24,045 nucleotides of DNA from Thalassiosira profunda (GCA_036939355.1 JALLAP010000642.1:1-24045); one strand, 5' to 3'; shown: positions 1-8,883, counted from the stretch's first letter. Notes: generated by a model not told the origin, from the sequence alone. Made by a program: numbers and translations.

Positions 1-1
1 G

Positions 2-1426
2 CAATGGTTCGCGGACCGCGTGTGGTCGGTCAGCGGCAACAAGGAGGAGGAGCTGAGAGTTGCAAACGCCAGCACACATCGTTCGCCGGCGTCCATCTTC
101 TATCCCAAATCGACGGAAGAAGTATCAAGCATCATTTCGAGTAATCGAGATGCTCCCATCGCCGTGGTGTGCGGCGGCCACTCCTCCGCCAACGCGTCAA
201 CGTGGCCCTCCCTCGCTGCAGGCCCTCGCCCCATCATTCTTGATATGAAAAACCTCTCCTCCGTCGCCGTCGACGAGCGAACGTGCGAGGCGACCGTCGG
301 CGGGGGGGCGCTCCTTCGCGACCTCGCGGAATTGTGCGCGGCGGCCAAGGGGGCGTTGCCGATTGGCACGGGGGGCACGGTGGGCGTGTGCGGATACGCA
401 TTGAATGGGGGGTTGTCCGGCTACTTTGGAAAACGGCTGGGGATGCTGGGACAGCGAGTCACGAGGATGGAGATCGTGCTGGCCAATGGCGAGGCGAAGG
501 TGTTGACGCCCCATTCTGCGGGAGACGACGGAAATCTCTTCCGGGCGTGTCTGGGAGCGGGATCGGCGATGGGCGTCGTGACTTCGCTGACACTGCGGAT
601 GGAGGACGAACCTTGCTTCCGGACGGGCGGGAGTCTGGTGTCTGCCTGCTCGGACAAACAGACGGCCCGGCCGTTTCTCGCCGAGGCCCTCCGATTCCTG
701 ACGCGCAGCGTGCTTCCCGCGCCCACTGTGTCGATGGAGATCGCAATCACCTCCGACTACACGGTGATATGCTCGTTCATGTTTTACGATTCCTTTGAAG
801 AAGGGACGCCAGACGAGTTCGTCCAGCCTCTTCGAGATGCTGCAAAAGAATGCAATGTTCCCGTCGTGGCTGATGCGGTATCCTCTCACAAAACGTGGTT
901 CGGAGCGGCCTCGAGCTTGTGGGACGTGATCGCGGGCATGAAAGGCGACCCACTCGTACGGATGGACCACTGTGTGGGCACACGGGAAGCTCCCAGCGAG
1001 GATGTTCACGACTTCCTCCTCGACCAGTGGATCGGGGGCTACCTTGAGAAGGCGCCGCAATCCCTCGTCGAGATCCGTACACTCGGCGGAGCCATGATGG
1101 AAGGCAACAATTTGCCAAGCGGTAACGCGGCTTGCAGTTTCTTTGCGGATATGATTGTATGCTACGACGGCAGCGCTGTGGATGCGGAAGAGAAGTCTGG
1201 CATCAAGTCGGAGGTTCACGATATCATAAATGCTGGAAAGAAGATAGAAGGGCTGTTGGTCGATTTCAGCGGAACACACGGTCAGTCAGATGATCCGGAA
1301 GGGATGCTCCCAGAGGGCGAGGCGATCTTTGGAAGTGCGGAGAACTTTGAGCTGGTTCGAAACGTCAAGAGGACGGTCGATCCGAGCAATCGTTTCCGCT
1401 TCCATCCGTTTGGTCACTTGCTATGA
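2..1426 (+). CDS. FAD-linked oxidoreductase, berberine-bridge/PCMH type, 5'-partial
   Basis: The frame is open from the left edge (codons from base 2) to TAG at 1424-1426, so the N-terminus lies outside the window. Residues are counted from the GTG at base 20. A PCMH-type FAD-binding domain begins at about residue 25. CGGHSSANAS (51-60) carries the histidine that in BBE-like enzymes bonds FAD (H54). GTGGTVGVCGYALNGGLSG (116-134) is the glycine-rich flavin loop, followed by VTRMEIVLANG. The second covalent site of bicovalent members (Cys in a TCPxVGVGG context) reads GTGGTVGVCG here, so a single histidyl-FAD link is inferred. The C-terminal NRFRFHPFGHLL resembles the N-x-F signature ending BBE proteins. 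These enzymes oxidise alcohols, sugars or secondary metabolites with O2; the substrate cannot be read. No intron is needed. Family sure, substrate unknown. Confidence 0.85.
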   Translation, partial: QWFADRVWSVSGNKEEELRVANASTHRSPASIFYPKSTEEVSSIISSNRDAPIAVVCGGHSSANASTWPSLAAGPRPIILDMKNLSSVAVDERTCEATVGGGALLRDLAELCAAAKGALPIGTGGTVGVCGYALNGGLSGYFGKRLGMLGQRVTRMEIVLANGEAKVLTPHSAGDDGNLFRACLGAGSAMGVVTSLTLRMEDEPCFRTGGSLVSACSDKQTARPFLAEALRFLTRSVLPAPTVSMEIAITSDYTVICSFMFYDSFEEGTPDEFVQPLRDAAKECNVPVVADAVSSHKTWFGAASSLWDVIAGMKGDPLVRMDHCVGTREAPSEDVHDFLLDQWIGGYLEKAPQSLVEIRTLGGAMMEGNNLPSGNAACSFFADMIVCYDGSAVDAEEKSGIKSEVHDIINAGKKIEGLLVDFSGTHGQSDDPEGMLPEGEAIFGSAENFELVRNVKRTVDPSNRFRFHPFGHLL

Positions 1427-1679
1427 GTAGAAACGGAGGCGACGATGACTCGAGTTCACAGTGTAGTTTCATGCAATTTGTAGATTAGATGGCAATAGCA
1501 CCAATGAAGTGATAGCCGAAGTCGAACTCAGTGCATTCGTCTGAAGGTCTCCGTCGCTGTCCGTGATCGATTAATCACGTGACTTTCGTGACGGAGGAGG
1601 GTTCTATCTCGCTCTGAGGAGTTGAACGCAACGAGCGAGGTCCTCCTCCTCTAGCCACCGCGGCGCTTCCGCTCCAACC

Positions 1680-2402
1680 ATGCGCCGAATATTCACTAGA
1701 TCCATCACCAATCGCGCCGTCCTTAGCGGCGGCAATTTTGCGGCGGTTGCGCGGGCGGAAGCGCCGGCAGCAGGGCGATTGCAACGGCCGTTGATTCACC
1801 GGCTGCAGAAAGCACATTATTACTGCACGACACGTCCGATTGCCGTGCCTCCCTTGCCATCCCTGTCATCGCCACCGCTCGTATCGAGATCTATCGAGGG
1901 CAATCCGTCCAATTTCTCCACCGCGGCCGCCATGCCCCAGGAGGCCCCGCCAGAGCCGCAGATCCCACCATCCGACAACAGTCCCACAAAAAGGCCGAGG
2001 GCGCGGAGGAAGATCGATCCCCTCATCATCACCCCCACGGCGGCAGCGAGAATACAATTCCTCATAGACCAGCACAATCAATCGGGGGGAGATGCCGGCA
2101 ACCCCGCGGTGGGGATACGATTGGGCACCAAAAAGCGGGGGTGCAACGGCCTCTCCTACACGCTCAACTACGCGTACGGCGACCACGCGAAGAAGCACGG
2201 GAGGGACGAGGCCATGACCATTTCGTTGGACTCGCCCGGATTGCCGGGGGACGGATTGAAAGTGTTTGTCGAGCCCATGGCGCTGATGAACGTGATCGGG
2301 ACCACGATGGATTATGTGGACGACGAGATGAGCTCGGAGTTCACCTTCACCAATCCCAATTCGAAGGGGGAGTGCGGCTGTGGAGAGAGTTTCAACGTGT
2401 AG
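1680..2402 (+). CDS. ISCA1: Mitochondrial A-type iron-sulfur carrier, ISCA1/HesB-like
   Basis: This is a 240-residue protein. The last ~125 residues (from IITPTAAARI, 116-125) form a complete HesB/IscA domain with the three invariant cysteines: GCNGLSY (C155) and the C-terminal CGCGESF (C232, C234). In ISCA1 these bind iron or an Fe-S cluster and pass it to mitochondrial 4Fe-4S enzymes with ISCA2 and IBA57. The N-terminal MRRIFTRSITNRAVLSGGNF is rich in Arg, Ser and hydrophobic residues and lacks acids, as in a mitochondrial presequence. Residues 85-112 form a Pro- and basic-rich linker of no known role. The ATG at 1680 is the first in frame and gives this presequence. No intron. It lies 253 nt downstream of the oxidoreductase on the same strand. 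A plastid SufA-type role is less likely because there is no signal peptide. Confidence 0.9.
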   Translation: MRRIFTRSITNRAVLSGGNFAAVARAEAPAAGRLQRPLIHRLQKAHYYCTTRPIAVPPLPSLSSPPLVSRSIEGNPSNFSTAAAMPQEAPPEPQIPPSDNSPTKRPRARRKIDPLIITPTAAARIQFLIDQHNQSGGDAGNPAVGIRLGTKKRGCNGLSYTLNYAYGDHAKKHGRDEAMTISLDSPGLPGDGLKVFVEPMALMNVIGTTMDYVDDEMSSEFTFTNPNSKGECGCGESFNV

Positions 2403-2812
2403 AGGGTGCCCTCTTGGATAGTTTTTGTTTGGATGCGGAGATATGAAGGCACGGATGGAGGGGTTCTCTGATGGAGGCCAAATCCACTGATTGGAAGGAG
2501 GTGGCACACGCGCTTGAGGGAGCGGGAGGGTAATTTTCAAGTAGGGCGTCCGATGCAGCGGGGCCTATTTTCGTACCCAGGCTCCTCTTGTGACATGCTC
2601 TGGGGAAGAGGTGCTGGATGGCGCTGGGCAGTGGGTTGCGGTTGCCTCCTCAGATTGAAGCTGAAACAGATCGATTGCCTAAACCGACGCACATACTGCA
2701 CATGAAAAGTGGCAACTATCGCAACAATTTAACAGGTTACTTTGCAATGCACTCCACCATCGTTCGCTGTCAGCCTACATTTCTTCGCCAACGCTCTTCA
2801 TACATCAACCTT
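2403..2812. other. Convergent intergenic region, nothing recognised
   Basis: This lies between the 3' ends of the ISCA1-like gene (+) and microprotein A (-), so it should hold two 3' UTRs. The short frames here have no domain, compositional bias or paralogue support. I see no RNA gene and no repeat. Confidence 0.5.
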
Positions 2813-3028
2813 TCACATCATATCCGCGGCGTCTCCGTCTCGAAGGGCGCGGGCGTCCGACAGGATTCCAATTGTGAAGCGGGCGATGAAACCCGGAATC
2901 AGGCAGACCGCGGGTACCGCGACGAGCACCACCCCGATGACGGTGCACATCCGAAACGAGAAGGCCCGCGAGGACATCGGGGCCTCCTCATCGCTGAAGC
3001 TTGTATTCCGTAGTTTCTGCCCGAGCAT
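2813..3028 (-). CDS. Small single-TM protein A, tandem paralogue of protein B
   Basis: A 71-residue protein of no family I recognise. It has a short polar N-terminus (to about residue 22), one hydrophobic span of about 25-28 residues (from CTVIGVVLVAVPAVCLIPG), then ARFTIGILSDARALRDGD and a terminal ADMM. The main reason to call it a gene is a paralogue on the same strand 0.57 kb away (3386-3592). From SSRA to the stop I count 31 of 53 identical residues without gaps, and both proteins end ADMM-stop. Many nucleotide differences are synonymous. The ATG at 3028 is preceded by TTTCTGCACAG, which could be a splice acceptor, so a short upstream exon is possible. The location (membrane, one TM) is inferred; the function is unknown. 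Confidence 0.7.
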   Translation of the reverse strand: MLGQKLRNTSFSDEEAPMSSRAFSFRMCTVIGVVLVAVPAVCLIPGFIARFTIGILSDARALRDGDAADMM

Positions 3029-3385
3029 GTTTCCTGTGCAGAAAGAACATATTACGTGAGAGTGGATGCCAGCAACAAGAGCACGAGATATGATATATGC
3101 GCCTTCATTTCAACAAACAACATACGACGTGATTGTTTACTGATCGCCGCACTTGGTGTTGTAGAGGAATGAGGGGTGATTCCCTTGAACGCACGATGAG
3201 AACCATCGATGTTCTGCTGAAAAATGCGTGCCGGTTCGCAAAGTGTCAAGGAGCCGGCAGAGGGGAAGACGTGCAGCCAAAGGCTCGCTCACGATACATG
3301 CTACTTTACAACACTAATCTCTCCACACCGCTGCTATTCTACACTGCTGCTTGCAATTTCATCCGCTGTTTCCGCATAGCTCCGT
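3029..3385. other. Spacer between the tandem microprotein genes
   Basis: Should contain the promoter and 5' UTR of microprotein A and the 3' UTR of microprotein B, both minus strand. The plus-strand frames here show no homology. The similarity between the two units fades outside the coding parts, as expected for an old duplication. Confidence 0.45.
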
Positions 3386-3592
3386 TCACATCATGTCCGC
3401 GACGTCTCCATCTCTAAGCGAGCGCGCGTCGGCAAGCATCCCGATCGTCAGGCGGGCGAGGTATCCTGGGACAAGACAGGCCACCGGAACAGAAAGGAGC
3501 ATCACAGCGAGGGCAGACCGCGCCCAGAACGTGTAGGCTCGGGAGGAGACGGGCGCCAGGTCGTAGCGAATTTGCGTATTGAAGGCCATCAT
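3386..3592 (-). CDS. Small single-TM protein B, tandem paralogue of protein A
   Basis: A 68-residue protein starting at the first of two adjacent ATGs (3592, 3589). The frame is open upstream to an ATG at 3688, but the added 32 residues have no counterpart in protein A, so the shorter start is preferred. It has a short N-terminus, SSRAYTF, one TM span (about SALAVMLLSVPVACLVPGYL), then ARLTIGMLADARSLRDGD and ADMM. It matches protein A over the last 53 residues (58% identity, mostly conservative changes such as F/Y, I/V, I/L). The strictly shared residues cluster around C-L-x-P-G in the TM and DARxLRDGD on one side of the membrane, which may be the functional part. Function unknown. Confidence 0.7.
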   Translation of the reverse strand: MMAFNTQIRYDLAPVSSRAYTFWARSALAVMLLSVPVACLVPGYLARLTIGMLADARSLRDGDVADMM

Positions 3593-4060
3593 CTTAAGTT
3601 GTTGTTTCGTTTGTTGCAATCGAAGGATACCGCTGTGAGGTGGGATGTAGGTTGCGCAGTGAGGGCGTTCGATTTCAGCGAGGTTCACAGGAGGCTTTCG
3701 TCTGAATTATGAGGGCATCGACGCCCCCCGTCGGCGGTGATGCATCGTGAAGGCGTCTTGGCCGCGCCCCGGCGCCCAAGACGCTCAACCTCAAAACTGC
3801 ATGAAGCCTCTGCAAAAAGCTTCGCACCCCTAACACGAGCAAGCAAGTTGATTTGGCCTTTGCGAAGGTTGAATGAAATCCGGCCGGGCGGAAAGATCCA
3901 AATCCGCCAACACATCTGCTATCCCTCAACCAAGAAGAGCAGCGCTGCCTTCGTCGTCGGACCGCGAGGGGCAGGCCGCGTTCTCTATCCGGGGCTCGAG
4001 GAGAACGCTCACATCTTACTTGTGCACATTCGCAAAAAATAGCCACTATCCATCGCCACC
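3593..4060. promoter_or_regulatory. Divergent intergenic region: microprotein B (-) and G6PD (+)
   Basis: A 468-nt divergent region that must hold both promoters and 5' UTRs. A minus-strand frame of 133 codons crosses it (3675-4076), but it is Arg- and Cys-rich with no domain and I treat it as chance. I recognise no specific operator, TATA box or RNA gene. Confidence 0.4.
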
Positions 4061-5643
4061 ATGACAAGCGAGCCATCAGCCAAGCGCGCGATGACGTCCA
4101 CCTCTCGAGCGCCCACCAACACCCACGTGAGCCACGAGGCGTGGACGCGGGAGGGCCTCGCCATAATCATCGTCGGCGCGTCCGGCGACCTCGCCAAGAA
4201 GAAGACGTACCCGTCGCTCCTATCCCTGTTCCACGGGGGGCTGCTGCCTCCCAACTTGTGCATCTACGGATATGCCCGCTCCCAGATGACGGACGAGCAG
4301 CTGCGCGACAAGCTGCGCCCGTACCTGACCAAGCAGAAGGCGGAGGTGGTGGAGGAGTTCTTGGGTCGGTGCTTTTACCAGTCGGGCAGCGGGTACGGCG
4401 ACCTCGACAGCTGGCGGGGGCTCGACGGCAAACTTGCAACGTTCGAAGGCGATGGACGGAACAAGGGAATTGACAAATCCAACCGGCTCTTCTACTTTGC
4501 CATTCCTCCAGGCGTGTTTGCGGAGACCGGAGAGGCCATCAAAACGGCGTGCATGGCCCCAAACGGCTTCAGCCGCATGATCGTCGAGAAGCCGTTCGGG
4601 AGGGACTTGGAGAGCTGCAAGGACATCCTCCATCGACTGGGGCAGCATTTTAACGAGACGAGTCTGTATCGCATCGACCATTATTTGGGGAAAGAACTGG
4701 TGCAGAACCTCTTGGTCATGCGGTTCGGGAACATTTGGATGGAGAACATGTGGAATCGGAACCATGTGCAGTGCGTCATGCTGACGTTCAAGGAGCCGTT
4801 TGGCACCGAGGGCAGGGGCGGGTACTTTGATCAGTATGGAATCATCCGCGACATCATTCAGAACCACTTGTTGCAAGCCATGTGCCTGCTGTGTATGGAG
4901 TGCCCCAACAAACTGGACGGCCCGGAGGCGGGGGAGAAGATTCGGGATGAGAAAGTGCGTGTCTTGGAGGCCATGTCGACGGTAACGCTCGATGAGGTGT
5001 TCCTTGGGCAATACCAGGGATACGCCGACGACGAGACAATCACCAACAAGGACTCCAATTGCCCGACGTTTGCCATTGTTCGATGCTTCATCAACAATCC
5101 GAGGTGGGCGGGGGTTCCTATCATCTTCAAGGCAGGAAAGGCATTGAACGAGCGCAAAGCGGAGATGCGCGTGCAGCTCAAGGATGCCCCCGCCGCGGAA
5201 GCTCTGTTTGGAGTGAAGGTGCCTCGGAATGAGATTGTGATGAAACTTCAGCCGAAGGAATCCATTTACATGAAGAGCAACATCAAGACTCCCGGCTTTA
5301 GCACCGCTCCCATCCAGTCAGAGCTCGAAGTGCGGTACGACACTCGTTACTTCAGCGGCGCCAACGTGTGCAACCCGGATGAGAAATCTTCACCCCCGTC
5401 CTGCATCAGATTGAGAGGGAGAACATCAAGCCGCACACATATGAAGTCGGCTCAAGAGGGGTAAGCTTTCGTTGTGCTCTCTCCATGGTTTATACCCTGA
5501 GTTCACATCTTACGCACCACTTCTCGATTTCATTCCAGCCGGAGGGAGCAGATGCTTGGAGCAACGAAAAGAGTGGATACGAGCGCAACGACGCCTATGT
5601 CTGGCATGACGGTAATATTCTCCGCAAGGCCAGCATGTTGTGA
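4061..5643 (+). CDS. G6PD: Glucose-6-phosphate dehydrogenase, interrupted by an internal gap that shifts the frame
   Basis: NADP-linked G6PD, the first step of the oxidative pentose phosphate pathway. Exon 1 is 4061-5460, the intron 5461-5538 (78 nt, GTAAGC...CCAG), exon 2 5539-5643. Motifs: NADP fold IIIVGASGDLAKKKTYPSL (35-53), EKPFG (176-180), substrate/catalytic RIDHYLGKE (204-212), then GYFDQYGIIRDIIQNHLLQ and PRWAGVPI. There is no plastid presequence, so a cytosolic enzyme is inferred. Reading is normal to D440 (NPD, codon 5378-5380). The family's next ~28 residues (AYERLILD...DELR.AW) are missing; only 5 nt stand between NPD and IFTPVLHQIEREN, which resumes at 5386 in another frame and splices correctly (GSRG|PEG). 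About 79 nt are therefore missing. Read literally, the protein ends at 467 with a nonsense tail (stop 5462-5464). Either an assembly deletion or a damaged gene; the former seems likelier given the scar at 11657. Confidence 0.92.
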
Positions 5644-5951
5644 TGAGGCGGTGCTCCTCTGATCCCCAGAATAACCATCCCCGCAAGGCGAGCATGCTGA
5701 TACAGCTCTCATCTAAAAGTTACCTAGTTCACAGGACCACCTCTTCCATCCCTGACAAAAGCCGGCGGAAACTCCCTCCCCTCAGCTCTCGTCCCCTCCC
5801 CCACCCACCCACCTCCATCTGAGTGCCTCCATAATATTCGCCCCAATCAATGCGTGCAAAGTTGCACAAATCGATACATCACTCTCCCCCCATCCCCCAT
5901 CCCCCATCCCCCACCCTCCTCCCAAATTTAACACCTCCAACTCCAAGAACT
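5644..5951. other. Convergent 3' region between G6PD (+) and the COX7a-like gene (-)
   Basis: 308 nt holding two 3' UTRs. It is C-rich on the plus strand, with no coding signal on either strand. Its one distinct element is the CCCCCAT tract at 5886-5913. Confidence 0.5.
5886..5913 (-). repeat. CCCCCAT microsatellite; G-quadruplex-type tract on the minus strand
   Basis: Nearly four copies of CCCCCAT. Read on the minus strand there are four runs of five or six G separated only by AT, which fits the strict G-quadruplex pattern with 2-nt loops. It lies about 40 nt downstream of the COX7a-like stop codon, so it would be in the transcribed G-rich strand of that 3' UTR. Folding is inferred. Confidence 0.75.
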
Positions 5952-6502
5952 TTATTCCTTCTTCCCCTTCCCGGTGGCCAGCCGGTAAAATCCGATGCTG
6001 CACAACACCGAGCCGTACCCCACCAGCGCCGCCCCGAAGGCCAGCGGAATCCAATCCCCGGGCTGCTTCAGCCAGGTGGGGTTCGCCTCTCCCTGGCATG
6101 TGCCCCCCTTCATCTGGATCTTCTTCGTCTCCATGACCTGTTGTTTTGATTGGGCAGTGGGGGGTGAGATAACGTGCGAGGATAAATAAATTATGTGACA
6201 ATAATTTCGCCAGGCCACCGCCCTCGAGCCGAGGAGGGACGCTCCACATCAAACGGATAATAAACAGCGCGAATTAGAGGACCTGGCACGCCTCCCACCA
6301 TAGCCAAGGACGCGCTGCTTCGCCTGGCCTCGGCCATCGGCACCAGCCTGGGCCATCCCAACTCGAGCTCACAGACGCCGCCCACAAACAAAATAAATCT
6401 CACCTTGTCCGGATAATTCACCATCCAGTCGATGATGCCGCGCCGCTGGGGCTGGCGCCGGGCCGCGGGGACGGCCCTTCGTGCGAGGGTGGCGGCGAAC
6501 AT
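5952..6502 (-). CDS. COX7a-like small mitochondrial membrane protein, two exons
   Basis: Exon 1 is 6404-6502, the intron 6138-6403 (266 nt, GTGAGA...AACAG), exon 2 5952-6137; 94 residues. The N-terminus MFAATLARRAVPAARRQPQR is a strong mitochondrial presequence, followed by RGIIDWMVNYPDK. Exon 2 reads VMETKKIQMKGGTCQGEAN, then NPTWLKQPGDW and one TM helix (about IPLAFGAALVGYGSVLCSIG), ending FYRLATGKGKKE. This layout (presequence, short matrix segment, LK-x-P-x-D, single TM, YRLATGKGKKE tail) matches what I recall of the cytochrome c oxidase subunit VIIa-like protein of algae, a single-TM accessory subunit of complex IV. The join is phase 0 (K33|V34) and each single-exon frame alone lacks either presequence or TM, so the splice model is well supported. 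The exact family name is moderately sure. Confidence 0.78.
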
Positions 6503-6809
6503 GGCTGCAGTGGGTCGAAGGCGTCGTTCGTTTCTGCGCCGCGTTTCAGGATTTGTCGCTTTTGTGCGAGAAACGACGCAAGACGTAAAACCGCAACTTG
6601 AACTACTTAGAACCTCTTCAATCACCTGCTGCCGCTTCATCACCATCATCAACGTGAGTGCTGGGCGCTCCTGCAGCGCGGCGGTATCTACCTCTTGATC
6701 AGCGCGTGGTCGGCGTAGGGCGCTGGGGCCGTATCGGCGATCAGTGTGTGGCGTTCGAGCTCTGCAGCAGCTTTGTTGAGTTGATGGTTGAGGTTGCACC
6801 ATAACAATC
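6503..6809. promoter_or_regulatory. Divergent promoter region: COX7a-like (-) / TLC-domain protein (+)
   Basis: 307 nt between two opposite start codons, holding both 5' UTRs and promoters. No recognised motif. Apparent frames through it are GC-driven shadows. Confidence 0.45.
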
Positions 6810-8879
6810 ATGAGTCTCAACACCATCGTGCGAGACGAGGAATACCACGCGGGCTATCTTAATACGCACGGCCCTCGTGTTGCGCCTCAAGACGCCGCAA
6901 CGAATCCTCAACACGACGACGCTAGTCAGCCTGCACTTGCAAATGGAACCGCTGACGCCGATGTTCGCAGACGGAATGGCCGCCGGCGCCGGACGAGGAC
7001 AGTTGTTCGAACATCAACCATCAGCCCGAAATACGCCCGGCCGGGGAGGCCGAAGTATGAATATCTTACCGAATTGTTCTACGGACTGGTCATCTACGCC
7101 ACGTGCATCCTCCTCCCCTCCTTCCCCTTTTACCTCTACCAAATCTACGCGTGGTTCTCCATTCGATTGAACATCCTTCGAGAGAGAATATTGTGGTACA
7201 TCTGGATAACATGGCGCTTCTCCCTGATGGTGATGGAACGACTGGGATGGATGGACGATCCGTTCCGAACGATGGACCGAAAGGAGACGGGGGAGGGGAT
7301 GAGCGATGCGGAGCTGTCGGGCACGAAGCTCTTCCGGGGAAGGGTGCGCAACTTCATCTTCTCCACGTCCACGGCGTCGCTGTGGGAGGAGTTCAACCGG
7401 CAGCAAAAGGAGAGGGAAGGGGAGGGCGATACAGGAGACGGTGCGTCGCCGTACACGTGGGGTTTCGGCCGGACCTCCTCCGCCTTTCCGTCCATCCTGA
7501 TGGTCCTCCAGGATGTGCAGTTCCTGATTACAGTGGCAGTTCTACTGGCCGTGGTTCGCATCTGGTTCGTTCACATGTTGGTCCCGGAGTTCCTCGCTCC
7601 GCGTCGATTGGAGGCCATGACGAGAGTCAAGAGCTCCCACTTGCTCAGCTCCAGTTCTTATAAGTTCGAAGACTTGAAGGGATGGGACAAGGCAAAGGCT
7701 CGAGCAGGCGTGAGGAGGGAGAGCATCAGTGGAAGGTGCAGCGTAAATCCTAGTTTGGAGGAACGAGAGGGAAGGGAGAAGATGGGATGGTATGAAAGAA
7801 TTCTGATGCGGGCATCGCGTTCTTGGTACCGGCTCCAGCCATCAGTCCGCCGCGCGCTGGGACACGAGCCCTCCGCTCGCTACAACGATCTGACGTCCAT
7901 GCAACAGCCCACATCTTCGCCATTTCGCCGGAGCAACACCACTCCCAACCCAGCGCAGCACCTTTTCTCAGCCCCGCGCTACGCTACCGCGACGTTTCGG
8001 CTACTGTACACATCCACCTCTTGCATATCGGCGCTCGTCCTCTTTCGGTCAGCGGAATTCTGGCCTCGACCCGTGTTTGGGACTCACCCGCACGCGAGCA
8101 CGAAGAACTGCTGGGACCTCAGCGGGAGTTTTTCCGCACTGGGCTTCCTGGACGATGACTACGACGCCCGGAATGCGGCGCTGAAATACTTCTTCCTGAG
8201 CCAGGGCGCGTACCAGCTGCACAGCCTGTGCTTTCACATCGTCTCCATGTTGCTGTTGCTGCTGTATGGTGGAGGAGCTGGGGGCAGCGCCGGCGCTGGT
8301 GGGTGGGTCGGCAGGCTTGCGAGAAGATTCCGGGGCGAGCGCCAACAAGACAATCCATTTCAGAAGGAAAACCGGCAGCAGCAACTCATATCGATGAAGA
8401 CAAGCATGCAATCTTATGCTCGTCCGATGGTGGAGCACGCAATCGTCCTGGCCATTTTGACGGGAGCCTATCTTTTCTCGGGGCTGCGGCGCCTCGGCGC
8501 CGTCGGCATATTTACGCTCGAGCTCAGCAGCATGAGCCTGCAACTGCTGCAAGTTTGCATCTACGCACCGGAGACGTCCTGGTTGAGAAGACCCGAAGTG
8601 GTGCTATTCGTGCATCGCGTGCTGACAATCCCAACATTTGTCTACTGCCGCCTCGTTGTCCTCCCTTTTGTCTTGTGGAGATCGTCGCTGTTCGAGAGTC
8701 AGGAATGGCTTGAGCAGATCGAGAAGGTATTCTCTCCGGGGTTGGCCGAGAAGCTTTACAACTCGTTCAACGGAGCGCTGTGCTTGATTTTTGCCCTGAA
8801 CCTGGTGCTATTCCGGCGGCTTTTATTTCATCCGCATCTGAAACAGATCGTGAAGCAACGGAGAGATAGGCACCGTTAG
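6810..8879 (+). CDS. Multi-pass membrane protein with a C-terminal TLC (TRAM/LAG1/CLN8)-like domain
   Basis: 689 residues, no intron. Residues 1-85 are polar and Arg-rich (RRNGRRRRTRTVVR). Hydrophobic segments follow at about 88-125, 234-260, 396-418, 453-483, 540-590 (two spans), 598-625 and 652-675. The C-terminal block resembles a TLC domain: ALKYFFLSQGAYQLHSLCF, then MVEHAIVLAILTGAYLFSGL-RRLGAVGIFTLEL-SSMSLQLLQ and FVHRVLTIPTFVYCRLVVLP. TLC proteins include ceramide synthases, TRAM and lipid-handling ER proteins. The paired His and the Asp residues of the Lag1p motif are not seen (EH and LELSS stand there), so ceramide synthase activity is unlikely and a TRAM/TLCD-like ER membrane role is inferred. 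The ~400-residue N-terminal half with two membrane segments is not part of the usual family. Start chosen as the first ATG; the upstream region is shared with the divergent COX7a-like gene. Confidence 0.7.
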   Translation: MSLNTIVRDEEYHAGYLNTHGPRVAPQDAATNPQHDDASQPALANGTADADVRRRNGRRRRTRTVVRTSTISPKYARPGRPKYEYLTELFYGLVIYATCILLPSFPFYLYQIYAWFSIRLNILRERILWYIWITWRFSLMVMERLGWMDDPFRTMDRKETGEGMSDAELSGTKLFRGRVRNFIFSTSTASLWEEFNRQQKEREGEGDTGDGASPYTWGFGRTSSAFPSILMVLQDVQFLITVAVLLAVVRIWFVHMLVPEFLAPRRLEAMTRVKSSHLLSSSSYKFEDLKGWDKAKARAGVRRESISGRCSVNPSLEEREGREKMGWYERILMRASRSWYRLQPSVRRALGHEPSARYNDLTSMQQPTSSPFRRSNTTPNPAQHLFSAPRYATATFRLLYTSTSCISALVLFRSAEFWPRPVFGTHPHASTKNCWDLSGSFSALGFLDDDYDARNAALKYFFLSQGAYQLHSLCFHIVSMLLLLLYGGGAGGSAGAGGWVGRLARRFRGERQQDNPFQKENRQQQLISMKTSMQSYARPMVEHAIVLAILTGAYLFSGLRRLGAVGIFTLELSSMSLQLLQVCIYAPETSWLRRPEVVLFVHRVLTIPTFVYCRLVVLPFVLWRSSLFESQEWLEQIEKVFSPGLAEKLYNSFNGALCLIFALNLVLFRRLLFHPHLKQIVKQRRDRHR

Positions 8880-8883
8880 CGGT

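Noticed and set aside
197..1279. Long minus-strand frame of 360 codons
   Set aside because: Lies fully opposite the FAD oxidoreductase; His/Arg-rich with no domain. Antisense frames open easily at this GC content.
1866..2540. Minus-strand frame of 224 codons opposite the ISCA1-like gene
   Set aside because: Pro/Arg/His-rich shadow frame covering a well-supported gene.
3675..4076. Minus-strand frame of 133 codons upstream of G6PD
   Set aside because: Arg/Cys-rich without homology, and lies in the G6PD promoter/5' UTR.
4220..5011. Minus-strand frame of 263 codons opposite G6PD
   Set aside because: Shadow of a strongly conserved gene; no recognisable motif.
6191..6826. Minus-strand frame of 211 codons
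   Set aside because: Contains exon 1 of the COX7a-like gene but reads on into its intron and back into the promoter; the spliced two-exon model explains the conserved parts better.
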